Positions 25,650-35,016 of a DNA stretch of 64,000 bases are shown here, piece after piece (positions within the stretch are counted from its first letter, which is position 1; each line of letters begins with the position of its first letter). Both the position numbers and the translations under genes were made by a program. Source of the stretch: Sphingobacterium nematocida (GTDB lineage: Bacteria > Bacteroidota > Bacteroidia > Sphingobacteriales > Sphingobacteriaceae); NCBI RefSeq assembly GCF_900168125.1, contig NZ_FUZF01000023.1, positions 1-64,000 on the forward strand, written 5' to 3'. The notes beneath the pieces are model-generated. The model saw only the letters and a program-made list of their open reading frames with translations. It did no database searches and had not been told where the DNA came from.

Positions 25650-26747
25650 ATGAAAGCAATATCAGCTTCCTTATTATTGATAAGTTTAAGTACAACTGTT
25701 GTAGCCCAATCCAATTACAAGGAGGGCTCCAACAGTTTTGCCCGCTATATACAGACGGGGGATATTAAGCAGCTGGAAAGTGCCAAGAAATTCAGCGACG
25801 CATCCTATGCGACCAAGAGAGACTCTTCCCTCTCTAAAAATAACATGTTGCGTGCTCTTGTTTATAGCTCACTTGCTTATGCCGATTCGACACGTAAGAT
25901 AAAGACAGATAAAGATCCTATTGATATTACGTTGGCGGCTGTTGCAAAATTAAAGCAAAAAGATAAAGACAATTTCGAGAGTGAGATTAAGTATGTTAAT
26001 CAAAACCTTACTGCAGCTTATATTTATAAAGCAAACAAAGCTATAGAAAACAAGGAGTATGAAAAAGCTTATAATAGTTTTCTGCAGGTAGACAAATTGG
26101 GTTCCAAATCAGAAGATGTCCTTAACAATCTTGCATTATTAGCTGCTCAGGCAGGCAAGACTGATGAAGCTATAGACTACTATAGTCAAATCATAAAAGA
26201 AACGGATGCTGATGCAGGCAAATATTTGGCATTAGCCGAGCTGTATAACTCCAAGAATGAAAAGCAACTCTATTTAAATACACTTCAGGCCGCTCGAAAT
26301 AAGTTTATGAACAACAAAAAAATTCTTTTTCTGTTGATTCAAAACTATGCAGCGTCCAAATCCTACGCAGCGATAGTTCCCATCATAGATGAAGCTATCA
26401 AGTACGAACCAGAAAACATAGAATTACATTACTTGGCGGGGTTTGCCAACGAGAATGGAGGCCATGTAGAACTCGCTAAAAAATATTACAATAAAGTAAT
26501 AGAATTAGATGAGAACAATTACGATGCGAACTTGGCATTAGGACTTATCTTCTTAAACCAGTTTTTAAAAGATAAGAGCAATTTGGAGGCACAATACAGT
26601 GCGCAAGATTTTCTTCTAAAAGCAAATGGTATACAGCCTTATGCGATTAATGCGTTAAAAGGATTAGCATTGTATTACGAGGCAGCAGAAGATCCCGACC
26701 AACTGGACCGGGTCAATGTACTTCTCAATCAGCTTTCAAATAATTAG
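25650..26747 (+). CDS. secreted tetratricopeptide-repeat protein
   Basis: 365 residues with a signal peptide ending near TTVVAQS. The mature part is helical, with TPR units such as KAIENKEYEKAYNSFLQVDK, LNNLALLAAQAGKTDEAIDY and LHYLAGFANENGGHVELAKK spread over residues 130-330. It is translated almost directly after gyrA (four-base gap) and is followed 21 bases later by a paralogous gene of similar architecture. TPR arrays mediate protein contacts; the partner is unknown. Linkage to gyrA recurs in this lineage as far as I recall, but a functional link to supercoiling is not evident, since the product is exported. Confidence 0.85.
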   Translation: MKAISASLLLISLSTTVVAQSNYKEGSNSFARYIQTGDIKQLESAKKFSDASYATKRDSSLSKNNMLRALVYSSLAYADSTRKIKTDKDPIDITLAAVAKLKQKDKDNFESEIKYVNQNLTAAYIYKANKAIENKEYEKAYNSFLQVDKLGSKSEDVLNNLALLAAQAGKTDEAIDYYSQIIKETDADAGKYLALAELYNSKNEKQLYLNTLQAARNKFMNNKKILFLLIQNYAASKSYAAIVPIIDEAIKYEPENIELHYLAGFANENGGHVELAKKYYNKVIELDENNYDANLALGLIFLNQFLKDKSNLEAQYSAQDFLLKANGIQPYAINALKGLALYYEAAEDPDQLDRVNVLLNQLSNN

Positions 26748-26768
26748 AAATAGTAATAAGAATTAGAT

Positions 26769-27935
26769 ATGGATTTAAAAAAAGCAATAATTTTATCAGC
26801 GATGGTTACAGCAGGTACTACGGTATTTGCCCAATCTAGTAATCTGAAGAAAGCTGCTTCCAACATTCAAAAATACGAAGAGTTAAGAAGCACAGGATCA
26901 GCTCAACTAGGTGCATCATTCCTACAGACAGCAAAAGAAGCAATCGATGCAGCTTCTGTTCATGAGAAAACTAAAGATCTAGCGGAAACTTGGACGTACT
27001 ATTCTTTGGTATACGCAAGTATGGCTGTAGATGAGAAAAGTGAAGAAAAGGCTACTAAAGCTGCCGAAGGTATCGCCAAAGCAAAAGAGCTAGATAAAGA
27101 TCAAAAGAACAAAGCGAATATTAGTGTTGCAGAGCAAAACCTATATTCTTTTAACTTCAATCACGGAGTAGGGTTTTGGGATAAAAAAGAGTATAAGGCA
27201 GCTTATGACGCATTCAACCAAGCGCTTACTTACATGCCAGGAGATACGACGTTGACCTATTACGCGGGTCTAGCAGCAATACAAAACAACGACTATCAAA
27301 ATGGTATTGATAAGTACAAACAATTAATCAGCAAAAAAGATTATTCGCAGCATAAAGCAGTATTGGTCGATTTACCTAAACTATACCTTTCGCTAAAAGA
27401 TACAACAAGCGCTCTAGAGTATGCCGCATTAGCAGCGAAGGAGTACCCAAATGAAAACGATGCTGTTGTACAGAATATCGAATTGAATCTTATCGTCGGG
27501 AATGAGTCAAAAATCATCAGCGAAATTGAAAATCAAATTTCAAAAGATAGCAATAACAAAAACCTTTATTATTATTTAGGTATAGCTCAAAGTGCAAACA
27601 ACAACGCTGACAAAGCTTATGAAGCATATAGCAAAGCTATTGCAATCGACCCCAACTATAATGATGCAAACTTAAATGCAGGTGTAGTATTGATGAACTC
27701 TATCCGCGAGCAATTGCAAAAAGTTAATGAAGACAAGACGTTGTCCAACAACCAATACACGACAAAAGTAGGTGAGTTGAAAGAAAAGATAAAACCTGCT
27801 GAAGCGCATTTCTTAAAGGTTCTTGAAAATGACCCTAAAAACGAGAGTGCTTTAAAAGGATTGAAAGGTCTTTACGATTTCCTACAATTGGAAGAGAAGG
27901 GTAAAGCTATTCAAGAAAAAATTGATGCTTTGTAA
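26769..27935 (+). CDS. secreted tetratricopeptide-repeat protein, paralogue of the preceding gene
   Basis: 388 residues, signal peptide ending near TTVFAQSS. TPR units include NHGVGFWDKKEYKAAYDAFN, YYAGLAAIQNNDYQNGIDKY and YYLGIAQSANNNADKAYEAY; the C-terminal third has a long charged helix. The same layout as the upstream neighbour (signal peptide, N-terminal helical region, then TPRs in the same register) indicates a tandem duplication that has diverged. Third and last gene of the gyrA unit, ended by a strong terminator. Confidence 0.85.
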   Translation: MDLKKAIILSAMVTAGTTVFAQSSNLKKAASNIQKYEELRSTGSAQLGASFLQTAKEAIDAASVHEKTKDLAETWTYYSLVYASMAVDEKSEEKATKAAEGIAKAKELDKDQKNKANISVAEQNLYSFNFNHGVGFWDKKEYKAAYDAFNQALTYMPGDTTLTYYAGLAAIQNNDYQNGIDKYKQLISKKDYSQHKAVLVDLPKLYLSLKDTTSALEYAALAAKEYPNENDAVVQNIELNLIVGNESKIISEIENQISKDSNNKNLYYYLGIAQSANNNADKAYEAYSKAIAIDPNYNDANLNAGVVLMNSIREQLQKVNEDKTLSNNQYTTKVGELKEKIKPAEAHFLKVLENDPKNESALKGLKGLYDFLQLEEKGKAIQEKIDAL

Positions 27936-27954
27936 CAATACAAATATTCAAAAT

Positions 27955-27992
27955 AAAAAGAGGCTGTCTCAAAAGTGAGACAGCCTCTTTTT
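27955..27992. terminator. bidirectional terminator after the gyrA operon
   Basis: A 17-bp perfect stem (AAAAAGAGGCTGTCTCA) with loop AAAG and T5 on both strands. It overlaps the stop codon of the convergent esterase gene and serves both. Confidence 0.92.
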
Positions 27993-28689
27993 ATTTTGTG
28001 ATTAGCTTTCTATAGGAAAACAACCAATCATAGATTTCATCTTCGTGAAATAATCGTTCGACACTACCGTGTGTTCCTCCCGGCACTACCGTTAGCGTGA
28101 CGTCAGCGTCATCATCACACTTCTTTATCGCATTAAACATCTTTTTTGATTCGGACAGCGGTACGGCTCGATCCCGGTTACCGTGTTGTATCCATAAAGG
28201 GACCTGAGTTAGATTACAGGCATATCCCGCTGTACCACCACCACAAATAGCTACCGCAGCAGCAATTCTATCCGGGTACTTTCCGGCAACATCCATAGTT
28301 CCGTAAGCCCCCATACTCATCCCGCAAACGTATACTCGCGAAGCATCAGCATTATAATTAGATAGTATATAGTCTATAACTTCCATCACTTGATCCGGAT
28401 TCCATCCATTACTCGTTTGGGGCGCAACTATTATACCTGGTATTTCCTGGCCTCTCTCCATTGCATACAGCACTCCATAACGCTTCACCCGTTCCAGATT
28501 AGAACCTGACAAGCTCTTACCGTGTAGAAATACTAAAATAGGCTGTTTCTCTCCTTCTTCCGAATAATCATTAGGTAATCTTAATAGAAAATCATAAGAT
28601 GTTTTATTTTTGACGGGTTTAACATCGTCCGCACAAACACGGAAAAAGGCCCCCAGTGCCAATAGCGTTATAATTATTCTTGTCCACAT
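27991..28689 (-). CDS. secreted alpha/beta-hydrolase (esterase, feruloyl/PHB-depolymerase-like)
   Basis: About 232 residues from MWTRIIITLLALGAFFRVCA, a signal peptide. The catalytic triad is visible: Ser in GMSMGAYG, Asp in HGNRDRAVP, His in GGTHGSVE; FLHGKSLSG forms the oxyanion region. This is the prolyl-oligopeptidase/esterase-D-like group used on small esters or polysaccharide decorations. An ATG 19 codons further up (28746) exists, but a perfect -7 element at 28717..28724 lies downstream of it, so the shorter start is right. Substrate unknown. Confidence 0.85.
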   Translation of the reverse strand: MWTRIIITLLALGAFFRVCADDVKPVKNKTSYDFLLRLPNDYSEEGEKQPILVFLHGKSLSGSNLERVKRYGVLYAMERGQEIPGIIVAPQTSNGWNPDQVMEVIDYILSNYNADASRVYVCGMSMGAYGTMDVAGKYPDRIAAAVAICGGGTAGYACNLTQVPLWIQHGNRDRAVPLSESKKMFNAIKKCDDDADVTLTVVPGGTHGSVERLFHEDEIYDWLFSYRKLITK

Positions 28690-28716
28690 AAATTTATATC
28701 CTAGTTTAGTCGATCG

Positions 28717-28724
28717 CAAATCTA
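28717..28724 (-). promoter_or_regulatory. -7 element of the esterase gene
   Basis: TAGATTTG on the minus strand; decides the start codon at 28689. Confidence 0.5.
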
Positions 28725-28847
28725 TAAAACCACATTGAGCTTTCAAAGTAAAATAGCATAATCAAAAATTTAATCACAAATTCACATGACTTTATTATGA
28801 CAATCAAAATCATATAAGTATATTGCGCTAAGTAAAAAATTATAACC

Positions 28848-29261
28848 ATGATAAATCGCACAAAATTCCTTATGCTATCGGGCATTGCCGCCGTTGTTTT
28901 TACAATCAGTGCATTTACCCAAGCACCCACCACCGTACAGACAGAAGGTCCAAAAAACCTAAAGGTCCTCCCTAAAAATGTATCGCATGAAGAGCTGGAG
29001 AAGGTCATGAAAGGATTTAATGCTGCGCTAGGTGTTAAGTGTAACTTTTGTCATGCACCAAAATCTAATGGTGAAAAAGGATTGGACTTTGCCAGCGACG
29101 AAAACCCACATAAAAACATTGCTCGGGAGATGATGAAAATGACAAACAAAATAAATAAAAAATACTTCAAACACGAACATGCTGGTGTAATTCAAAACAT
29201 TACATGTGAAACATGTCATAACGGAAACAAAGAACCGAAAACCGTATCCTTACAACCTTAA
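28848..29261 (+). CDS. dihaem c-type cytochrome, reaction-centre cytochrome-like family
   Basis: 137 residues with a signal peptide ending near SAFTQA. Two haem attachment sites, CNFCH (about residue 65) and CETCH (about 121). The framework LKVLPKNVSHEELEKVMKGF, ALGVKCNFCH, LDFASDENPHKNIAREMMKM matches the small periplasmic proteins related to the photosynthetic reaction-centre cytochrome subunit that are common in non-phototrophic Bacteroidota and Acidobacteriota. Likely a periplasmic electron carrier; partner enzyme not in the window. Confidence 0.88.
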   Translation: MINRTKFLMLSGIAAVVFTISAFTQAPTTVQTEGPKNLKVLPKNVSHEELEKVMKGFNAALGVKCNFCHAPKSNGEKGLDFASDENPHKNIAREMMKMTNKINKKYFKHEHAGVIQNITCETCHNGNKEPKTVSLQP

Positions 29262-29295
29262 ACTTTTATACTTTATTAACTATTCTTTTGGGCAA

Positions 29296-29360
29296 AAATC
29301 TGTATTTTTCCTCTGTCAAATAAGCTGTCGACATGACAGAGGAAAATTTACTACAGATTT
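29296..29360. repeat. long interrupted inverted repeat directly before sbcD
   Basis: Arms AAATCTGTA + TTTTTCCTCTGTCA (29296..29317) and TGACAGAGGAAAA + TTTACTACAGATTT (29334..29360) pair over 22 positions with one four-base interruption, around a 16-base loop. The 3' arm ends six bases before the sbcD ATG, so the hairpin would lie in the leader and could affect translation, or end the cytochrome transcript. Confidence 0.7.
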
Positions 29361-29366
29361 GTATCC

Positions 29367-30593
29367 ATGAAAATACTCCATACCGCTGATTGGCATTTAG
29401 GGAAGCGTCTTGACTTCGTATCGAGACTGGAAGAACAGAAGGAGGTTTTAGATGAAATATGTCAAATATCTGAACAACAAGAGGTCGATCTAATCCTAGT
29501 AGCAGGAGATCTTTTTGACGCATTCAACCCTCCTGTAGAAGCTACAGAACTATTATATCAGACATTAAAACGTCTGACGGCAAATGGAAAACGTCCTGTC
29601 TTAGCTATAGCCGGAAATCACGATTCGCCGGATCGTGTAGATTCCGTCGATCCCTTAGCTAAGGCCTGCGGGATTATTTTTATAGGATATCCAAATGTCA
29701 AGATACAGCCGTTTGCTGTCGAGGATCATTTTGAAATCACGAAAAGTGACCAAGGCTTTTTAGAAATTCAATTAGCACATATTCCGTACCCCGTACGTCT
29801 CCTAACTACACCTTACGCCAATGAAATAAGACTCAAACATTTTATGGGAATTGAAGATAAATCCAACGAACTTAATCAATGGATCAATACCCACTGGTCA
29901 AAACTAGCAGACAACTACTGCGACGACAAAGGTGTAAATATATTAACAGCTCACCTTTATATGATGGAACGTGGGGGTGAGATATTGGATGAACCTGAGG
30001 GTGAAAAGCCGATCAAAATAGGCAATGCCGACATCACCTATACAGATAGCATTCCTGCTGCTATACAGTATACAGCACTAGGCCACCTTCATCGTTATCA
30101 ACACATTGCAGGTCATTGCTCTCCAGTAGTATATTCCAGCGCACCCCTAGCCTACTCTTTTGCAGAAGCGGGACAAAGCAAAAAAGTTGTCCTGATAGAA
30201 ATCGAACCTGGAGAGACTCCTCAGATTACTCCCATAAGTCTAACAAAAGGTCGTAGACTACACCGTAAGAAATTCCAATCCATTGATGACGCCGTAAGTT
30301 GGCTTCATGAACACCCCAATACATTGGTCGAACTTACCATGCAAACCGATACATACCTATCGTCGTTAGAGTTAAAAAGATTGCATGAAGCACATGATGG
30401 AATTATCCATGTGATACCTGTTCTGACTAGTGTACATGGAGATGCAGAGTCCAAAGCTACGGTCAAATTGGATCAAGATATACATTCTCTTTTTGCTGAT
30501 TATTTCAGAAGCAAATATGGACAAGATCCAAACGAAGAGATTAATGCCTTATTTAAGGAAGTAATGACACAAAACAAAGATATAGAAGGATAA
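29367..30593 (+). CDS. sbcD: exonuclease subunit SbcD
   Basis: Nuclease subunit (Mre11 homologue) of the SbcCD complex that cuts hairpins and blocked DNA ends. 408 residues: metallophosphoesterase motifs HTADWHLGKR, VAGDLFDAFNPP, AGNHDSPDR, LTAHLYM and TALGHLHRYQ in order, then the C-terminal capping domain. The stop is followed after one base by the sbcC ATG, so the two are translationally coupled. Confidence 0.96.
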   Translation: MKILHTADWHLGKRLDFVSRLEEQKEVLDEICQISEQQEVDLILVAGDLFDAFNPPVEATELLYQTLKRLTANGKRPVLAIAGNHDSPDRVDSVDPLAKACGIIFIGYPNVKIQPFAVEDHFEITKSDQGFLEIQLAHIPYPVRLLTTPYANEIRLKHFMGIEDKSNELNQWINTHWSKLADNYCDDKGVNILTAHLYMMERGGEILDEPEGEKPIKIGNADITYTDSIPAAIQYTALGHLHRYQHIAGHCSPVVYSSAPLAYSFAEAGQSKKVVLIEIEPGETPQITPISLTKGRRLHRKKFQSIDDAVSWLHEHPNTLVELTMQTDTYLSSLELKRLHEAHDGIIHVIPVLTSVHGDAESKATVKLDQDIHSLFADYFRSKYGQDPNEEINALFKEVMTQNKDIEG

Positions 30594-30594
30594 T

Positions 30595-33500
30595 ATGCTA
30601 CCGATATATTTAAGTCTAGAAGGATTATATTCTTATCAAAAAAAACAGGAAGTCGACTTTACACAACTCACCGAAGGAGGATTGTTCGGCATATTTGGGG
30701 CAGTAGGCTCTGGAAAATCCTCCATCCTAGAGGCTATTAGCTTTGCCTTATATGGTGAAACAGAAAGGCTAAACAAGCAAGAAAAGCGTGCTTACAACAT
30801 GCTTAACCTCAAATCGGACACCGCTATAATCGATTTTCAATTTCTAAACTTCGAAGGCAAGAAATTTAGATTTGTGGCGCAGTGGAGACGTAAAAAGAAA
30901 TTTGAAGAGACAACTAGCATCGAACGCTACGCCTATGTATGGAAAGATGACAATTGGCTCCCTCTAGAGTCAGCAGATGGAGCCAAAGTTACCAACCTCT
31001 CCTATCCAAATTTCAGACGTACAATTATCATCCCTCAGGGACAGTTCATGGAGTTTTTGGAACTAAAGGGAAAAGATCGTTCAGATATGATGAAAGAGAT
31101 TTTCTTTTTAAACCAATATGACCTTGGTCCCAAAGTGGGCATGTTACAAAGTGATAACAATAAAAAGCTTGAACATATAAAAGGTGCGCTTACGGGATTT
31201 GAAGAAGTCTCAAACGAAATAATTATAGATAATAAGCAAGCGTTAGAAGACGCGAAGCTCTTTTTAGAGAAGGTCAAGCTAGAATTTGAAAAAGTTGAAA
31301 AACAACTATATAAACTACGTATAGAGAAGGAAAACAAGACTGATCTTGACAACAAACAACTTGAACTAGAAACCTTAGAACAACAACGTCCTAAAGTAAA
31401 GCTGTATGAAAAGGAGATTCAGGAATTTGAGTCTGTCTCCCTACATTTTAGAGAACCAATCAATAGTCTCCATCACATTACCTACAATAAAGAGCAACTA
31501 TTAATCAAAATTGAAAAGCTTAAAGACAACAAGCAATTACTCAATAGAAGGATAACAGAGACCGAGCAGCAATTGGAAAGCTTAAAGGAAGATTACGAAC
31601 AGCTTCCCACCTACAAAAAGAAGACGGACGATTATCAATTATTGATTGCCAATGCCGAATTAGAGCAAAGTAAGATCGAGTTAGAAAATCGGGTAAATAG
31701 AGGTTCCCCTATTGTACTTCAAACCCAGCAGAAAGAACAAAACCTGATTATTCGTCTTCAAGAAGAAGAGCATCGACTGGAGCTTGCTAAAAGCTCGCGT
31801 ACGCCGACACAGGAATTAATGGCTATCGAAAACTGGTACCAACGATATGATCAGCTACAGGGACAACTCTCCGATATTCAAGGCAAATTGCAGCAACAAG
31901 AAATAGAAATAACAGAATATCGTTCTGAACTCGAAGAACAGAATCTTTCTGAAACAAATTGGCGAGAGATACTTCAGGAAAAAATAACCGGTATTTCTAC
32001 ACAAAGCAGCTTATTAAAAGAAAAGGAAAATTCAGTCTTAGTTAAACAAGAGCTATCTCAATATGTTTTAAAACTGCATCAGGGCGAGCCATGTCCGTTA
32101 TGTGGTTCTTTAGATCATCCGAATCCAATGCATGAGGAAAACTGGAAACTGGAAATAGAGCAGCTAAATGGCGAAAGGGCACAATTAACAAATAGCGAAC
32201 AGGAGTTGAGAGATCGCTATACAAAAGTATCGGCCATTACCGTATTGATTACGGATAAGCTCAAAGGATCGGATACTCTAAAACAAAATATACAGGAAAT
32301 ATCCGAATTAATTTCGATCCATGAGAATAGTTTTATCTGGAAAAATTTTGAAAAAGGGAACCGTAAAGATTTTGAAGCGACAAAAAGTGAAGTTCAGCAA
32401 TTAGAAGCCAAAATTCTTCAACAAGAAAATGGCATCAAAGATACTCGTAAGGAGCTGCAAGAAACTCAGGAAAATCGGACTAAGTATGAAAAATCCTTAG
32501 ATGATTTAAAAATTCAGATTAAGATTTTAGAGGCAAAAATAGCGCAACATACGCAACAGTTAAAAGTAATCGAAGTATCTACCTATAAAGGAATAGAAAA
32601 ATCAGTACTGATCGATCAACTCCGTGAACTGGAACAGAAAATAAATCGTGTCGAGCAACAGGTTACAGATTGGAATGATATACTCATACGGACCAAGACT
32701 CAATTTGCAGAGACTGCTGGTCAATATGCAGAAGCTCATGAACAATACGTTGCTCTCAATGGACAGCTCCAAGCTTTACAAGGAACAATTAACAATCTCT
32801 TGAAGGAATTTCAATTTGGGGATATCACCGTAGTTAAAGCTATTCTAGACAAAAATTTAGATGTCGTAAGCCTACGCGAAAAGATACAGCAATTCTATTT
32901 GCAACACAACACACTTACCACACGAATCATTGAATTAAGAGAACTGACGAAAGATAGTTCATTCTCTCAGAAGCTATTTGAAGACACCCAGGAAATCCAC
33001 CAGTTAAAAAAAGAAGAACTCGAATTGCAGTTCGCATTGGCCGGTGCACTAGAAAAAGAATTAGCCCGTCTAACCATTGAATTGAACAAGAAAAACAACT
33101 TATTAATAGACTACGAACAGCTCAACAATCGTAAAGAAAATCTGAGAATATTAGACAATATGTTCAAAGGCAATGGTTTCATCAATTATGTATCTAGTAT
33201 CCACCTAGCACGACTCTGCGAAATTGCAAACCAGCGTTTCCATAGACTCAGCAAGAATCAGCTCAGCTTATGTCTTAATGAAAACAATGAGTTTGAAGTG
33301 ATCGATTACCTTCATGATGGCTATCAACGATCGGTGAAGACACTTTCAGGAGGTCAGAGCTTTCAAGCTTCGCTATGTCTTGCTCTAGCATTAGCCGAAA
33401 ATATCCAATCATTAAATAAAGCAGATAGAAATTTCTTCTTTATCGATGAAGGGTTCGGGACTCAAGATGCTGAAAGTATAAACACTGTTTTCGACACTCT

Positions 33501-33630
33501 CCAATATCTTCAGCACGAGAATAGGGTAGTCGGTATTATTTCTCATGTCGATGAATTAAAAGAACGAATGCCACGATCCATATCCGTAACTAAAGACTTA
33601 GAGAAGGGCAGCCAAATAAATTACAATTAA
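30595..33630 (+). CDS. sbcC: exonuclease subunit SbcC
   Basis: ATPase subunit (Rad50 homologue). 1011 residues. Walker A GAVGSGKSSILEA near residue 40, then long coiled coils flanking the zinc hook CPLC at about residues 500-503, and the C-terminal ABC signature LSGGQSFQASL with Walker B FFFIDEGFGTQD. The hook dimerises two molecules through zinc; the heads bind SbcD. Second gene of the sbcDC operon, closed by a terminator just past the stop codon. Confidence 0.97.
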   Translation: MLPIYLSLEGLYSYQKKQEVDFTQLTEGGLFGIFGAVGSGKSSILEAISFALYGETERLNKQEKRAYNMLNLKSDTAIIDFQFLNFEGKKFRFVAQWRRKKKFEETTSIERYAYVWKDDNWLPLESADGAKVTNLSYPNFRRTIIIPQGQFMEFLELKGKDRSDMMKEIFFLNQYDLGPKVGMLQSDNNKKLEHIKGALTGFEEVSNEIIIDNKQALEDAKLFLEKVKLEFEKVEKQLYKLRIEKENKTDLDNKQLELETLEQQRPKVKLYEKEIQEFESVSLHFREPINSLHHITYNKEQLLIKIEKLKDNKQLLNRRITETEQQLESLKEDYEQLPTYKKKTDDYQLLIANAELEQSKIELENRVNRGSPIVLQTQQKEQNLIIRLQEEEHRLELAKSSRTPTQELMAIENWYQRYDQLQGQLSDIQGKLQQQEIEITEYRSELEEQNLSETNWREILQEKITGISTQSSLLKEKENSVLVKQELSQYVLKLHQGEPCPLCGSLDHPNPMHEENWKLEIEQLNGERAQLTNSEQELRDRYTKVSAITVLITDKLKGSDTLKQNIQEISELISIHENSFIWKNFEKGNRKDFEATKSEVQQLEAKILQQENGIKDTRKELQETQENRTKYEKSLDDLKIQIKILEAKIAQHTQQLKVIEVSTYKGIEKSVLIDQLRELEQKINRVEQQVTDWNDILIRTKTQFAETAGQYAEAHEQYVALNGQLQALQGTINNLLKEFQFGDITVVKAILDKNLDVVSLREKIQQFYLQHNTLTTRIIELRELTKDSSFSQKLFEDTQEIHQLKKEELELQFALAGALEKELARLTIELNKKNNLLIDYEQLNNRKENLRILDNMFKGNGFINYVSSIHLARLCEIANQRFHRLSKNQLSLCLNENNEFEVIDYLHDGYQRSVKTLSGGQSFQASLCLALALAENIQSLNKADRNFFFIDEGFGTQDAESINTVFDTLQYLQHENRVVGIISHVDELKERMPRSISVTKDLEKGSQINYN

Positions 33631-33631
33631 A

Positions 33632-33660
33632 AAATAGCTCCTAAGTTATAGGAGCTATTT
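33632..33660. terminator. terminator shared by sbcC and mqnA
   Basis: AAATAGCTCCTA and TAGGAGCTATTT pair around AGTTA directly after the sbcC stop; the mqnA stop codon lies inside it, so it may act in both directions. Confidence 0.75.
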
Positions 33661-34387
33661 CTATTTCTTCTAGCGTTTTATACAACTCGAGGTATTTTGC
33701 TATGGCTTGCCTCTTTCCGACATTCAATTTAAAATCTAGGCTTTCTGTTAAATAGATTTCATAATCAAAATTGGGATAAATAGGCAATCCAGGAATAACA
33801 TCTTTGGGATGAGATACACCATCAGCCAACGCTTGATTAAATAAGTTGATAAAATCGACTGGAAGTTCCTTATTGGCCACCCAAACTGCATACGCAAAAG
33901 GCAAACCTGTCAACTCCTTCCAGAAATACCCAAGATCATAAACATAAGCGACGCCTTCTTTTTTACCAAACGTCCTATCACCAATAAGTACGTATGCATC
34001 CGCATTCCCTTCCCAAACGATATCTACATCATTTTTCCAGTAATACTTTAACAGAATACGAGCTAGTCCGTTTGAAGTCCTGGATTGTGGATCCAGACGA
34101 AGTGTTTTAACTTCAGAAATAGGTTTATCTGAAAAGATAAAAACAGAATCAACCGCACCATCCGAGCCTATACAGTAATCTGTAATAATAAGAGGATTAG
34201 CAATCTTTAATAATGCAGCGACAGGTATAATTCCCAGGTCTGCTTCATTTGTAATTACTTTGCGAGCACATTCTGCCGGGTAGTCTACACTTAAATCAAT
34301 CCTGTCCATTACAGGCGAAGACTTAAGCCCTTGCAAAAATGGCAATGTATTGGTGTAGCTCACCGCTGAAACCCTTACTTTACTCAT
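33641..34387 (-). CDS. mqnA: chorismate dehydratase MqnA (futalosine menaquinone pathway)
   Basis: Makes 3-enolpyruvyl-benzoate from chorismate, first step of the futalosine route to menaquinone. From MSKVRVSAVSYTNTLPFL the protein is 248 residues, usual for MqnA. The periplasmic-binding-protein-like fold shows SYTNTLPFL, DLGIIPVAAL, DPQSRTSNGLARILL and VYDLGYFWKELTGLPFAYAVW. An open frame continues 47 codons upstream, but that part is the phosphatase gene in another frame; the MqnA ATG overlaps the phosphatase stop by one base. It is third in an operon with mqnE. Confidence 0.93.
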   Translation of the reverse strand: MSKVRVSAVSYTNTLPFLQGLKSSPVMDRIDLSVDYPAECARKVITNEADLGIIPVAALLKIANPLIITDYCIGSDGAVDSVFIFSDKPISEVKTLRLDPQSRTSNGLARILLKYYWKNDVDIVWEGNADAYVLIGDRTFGKKEGVAYVYDLGYFWKELTGLPFAYAVWVANKELPVDFINLFNQALADGVSHPKDVIPGLPIYPNFDYEIYLTESLDFKLNVGKRQAIAKYLELYKTLEEIEIAPIT

Positions 34388-35007
34388 TATAATAACTCTT
34401 TCAAATGTTCTGTATTGTAATAATCTGATATCGAAAATGCACCCCGATCGTAGTCTAAGATGTATAAAGCTGTATTGGTGTGTGGAAAATCGTCCATTTG
34501 GCTGACAGGAACATCCGTAAGATGGCACAGCATAATCCGTAGGGCACGTCCATGCATACAGACCAAAACATGCTCTTCCTTTTCTTTCGACAACATATAT
34601 GCTATAGCCTTCTTTTGACGTTCGACCAACTCATTAGGCGATTCTCCATTTTCAACACGCGCATCCAGTTCATTATTTCGCCAAGAATCGACGAGTTCCT
34701 GAAATCCCTTCATAATCGTTTCGTCTTGCTCCTGCCCTTCATAAATACCCCAGCTAATCTCGTCCAATCCTTCCAATTGTTCGACCGAAATATTCTTTGT
34801 CAAAAAAGGCTCAACAGTCTGATGGGTACGTAAAAGGGTGGATGTATAGATCTTATCGAAAGGTACATCTTTATAAGCTTTATAAAATGCAGCAGCTTGT
34901 TTGAGTCCATTCTCATTCAAAGGAGAATCTACTCCCCGTCCCTGCACAATACCTTTAAGGTTCAGGTCCGTTTGTCCGTGTCTTATAAAATAGAAACTTT
35001 TCTTCAA
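34387..35007 (-). CDS. histidine phosphatase family protein
   Basis: 206 residues of the phosphoglycerate-mutase/acid-phosphatase superfamily. The catalytic RHG is in FIRHGQTDLN near the start, followed by Arg in GRGVDSPLNENG, Glu in EEISWGIYEGQ-type region and the second catalytic His in VCMHGRALRIML. It lies between two menaquinone genes with tight spacing on both sides (9 bases and a 1-base overlap). The known futalosine steps do not need a phosphatase of this type, so its role in the operon is unclear; alpha-ribazole phosphatase-like or phosphosugar activity are alternatives. Confidence 0.9.
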   Translation of the reverse strand: MKKSFYFIRHGQTDLNLKGIVQGRGVDSPLNENGLKQAAAFYKAYKDVPFDKIYTSTLLRTHQTVEPFLTKNISVEQLEGLDEISWGIYEGQEQDETIMKGFQELVDSWRNNELDARVENGESPNELVERQKKAIAYMLSKEKEEHVLVCMHGRALRIMLCHLTDVPVSQMDDFPHTNTALYILDYDRGAFSISDYYNTEHLKELL

Positions 35008-35016
35008 TTTTTTGTG

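Noticed and set aside
34388..34528. 47-codon N-terminal extension of MqnA
   Set aside because: It overlaps the phosphatase gene in another frame and has no MqnA-like sequence; the ATG at 34387 matches the family start.
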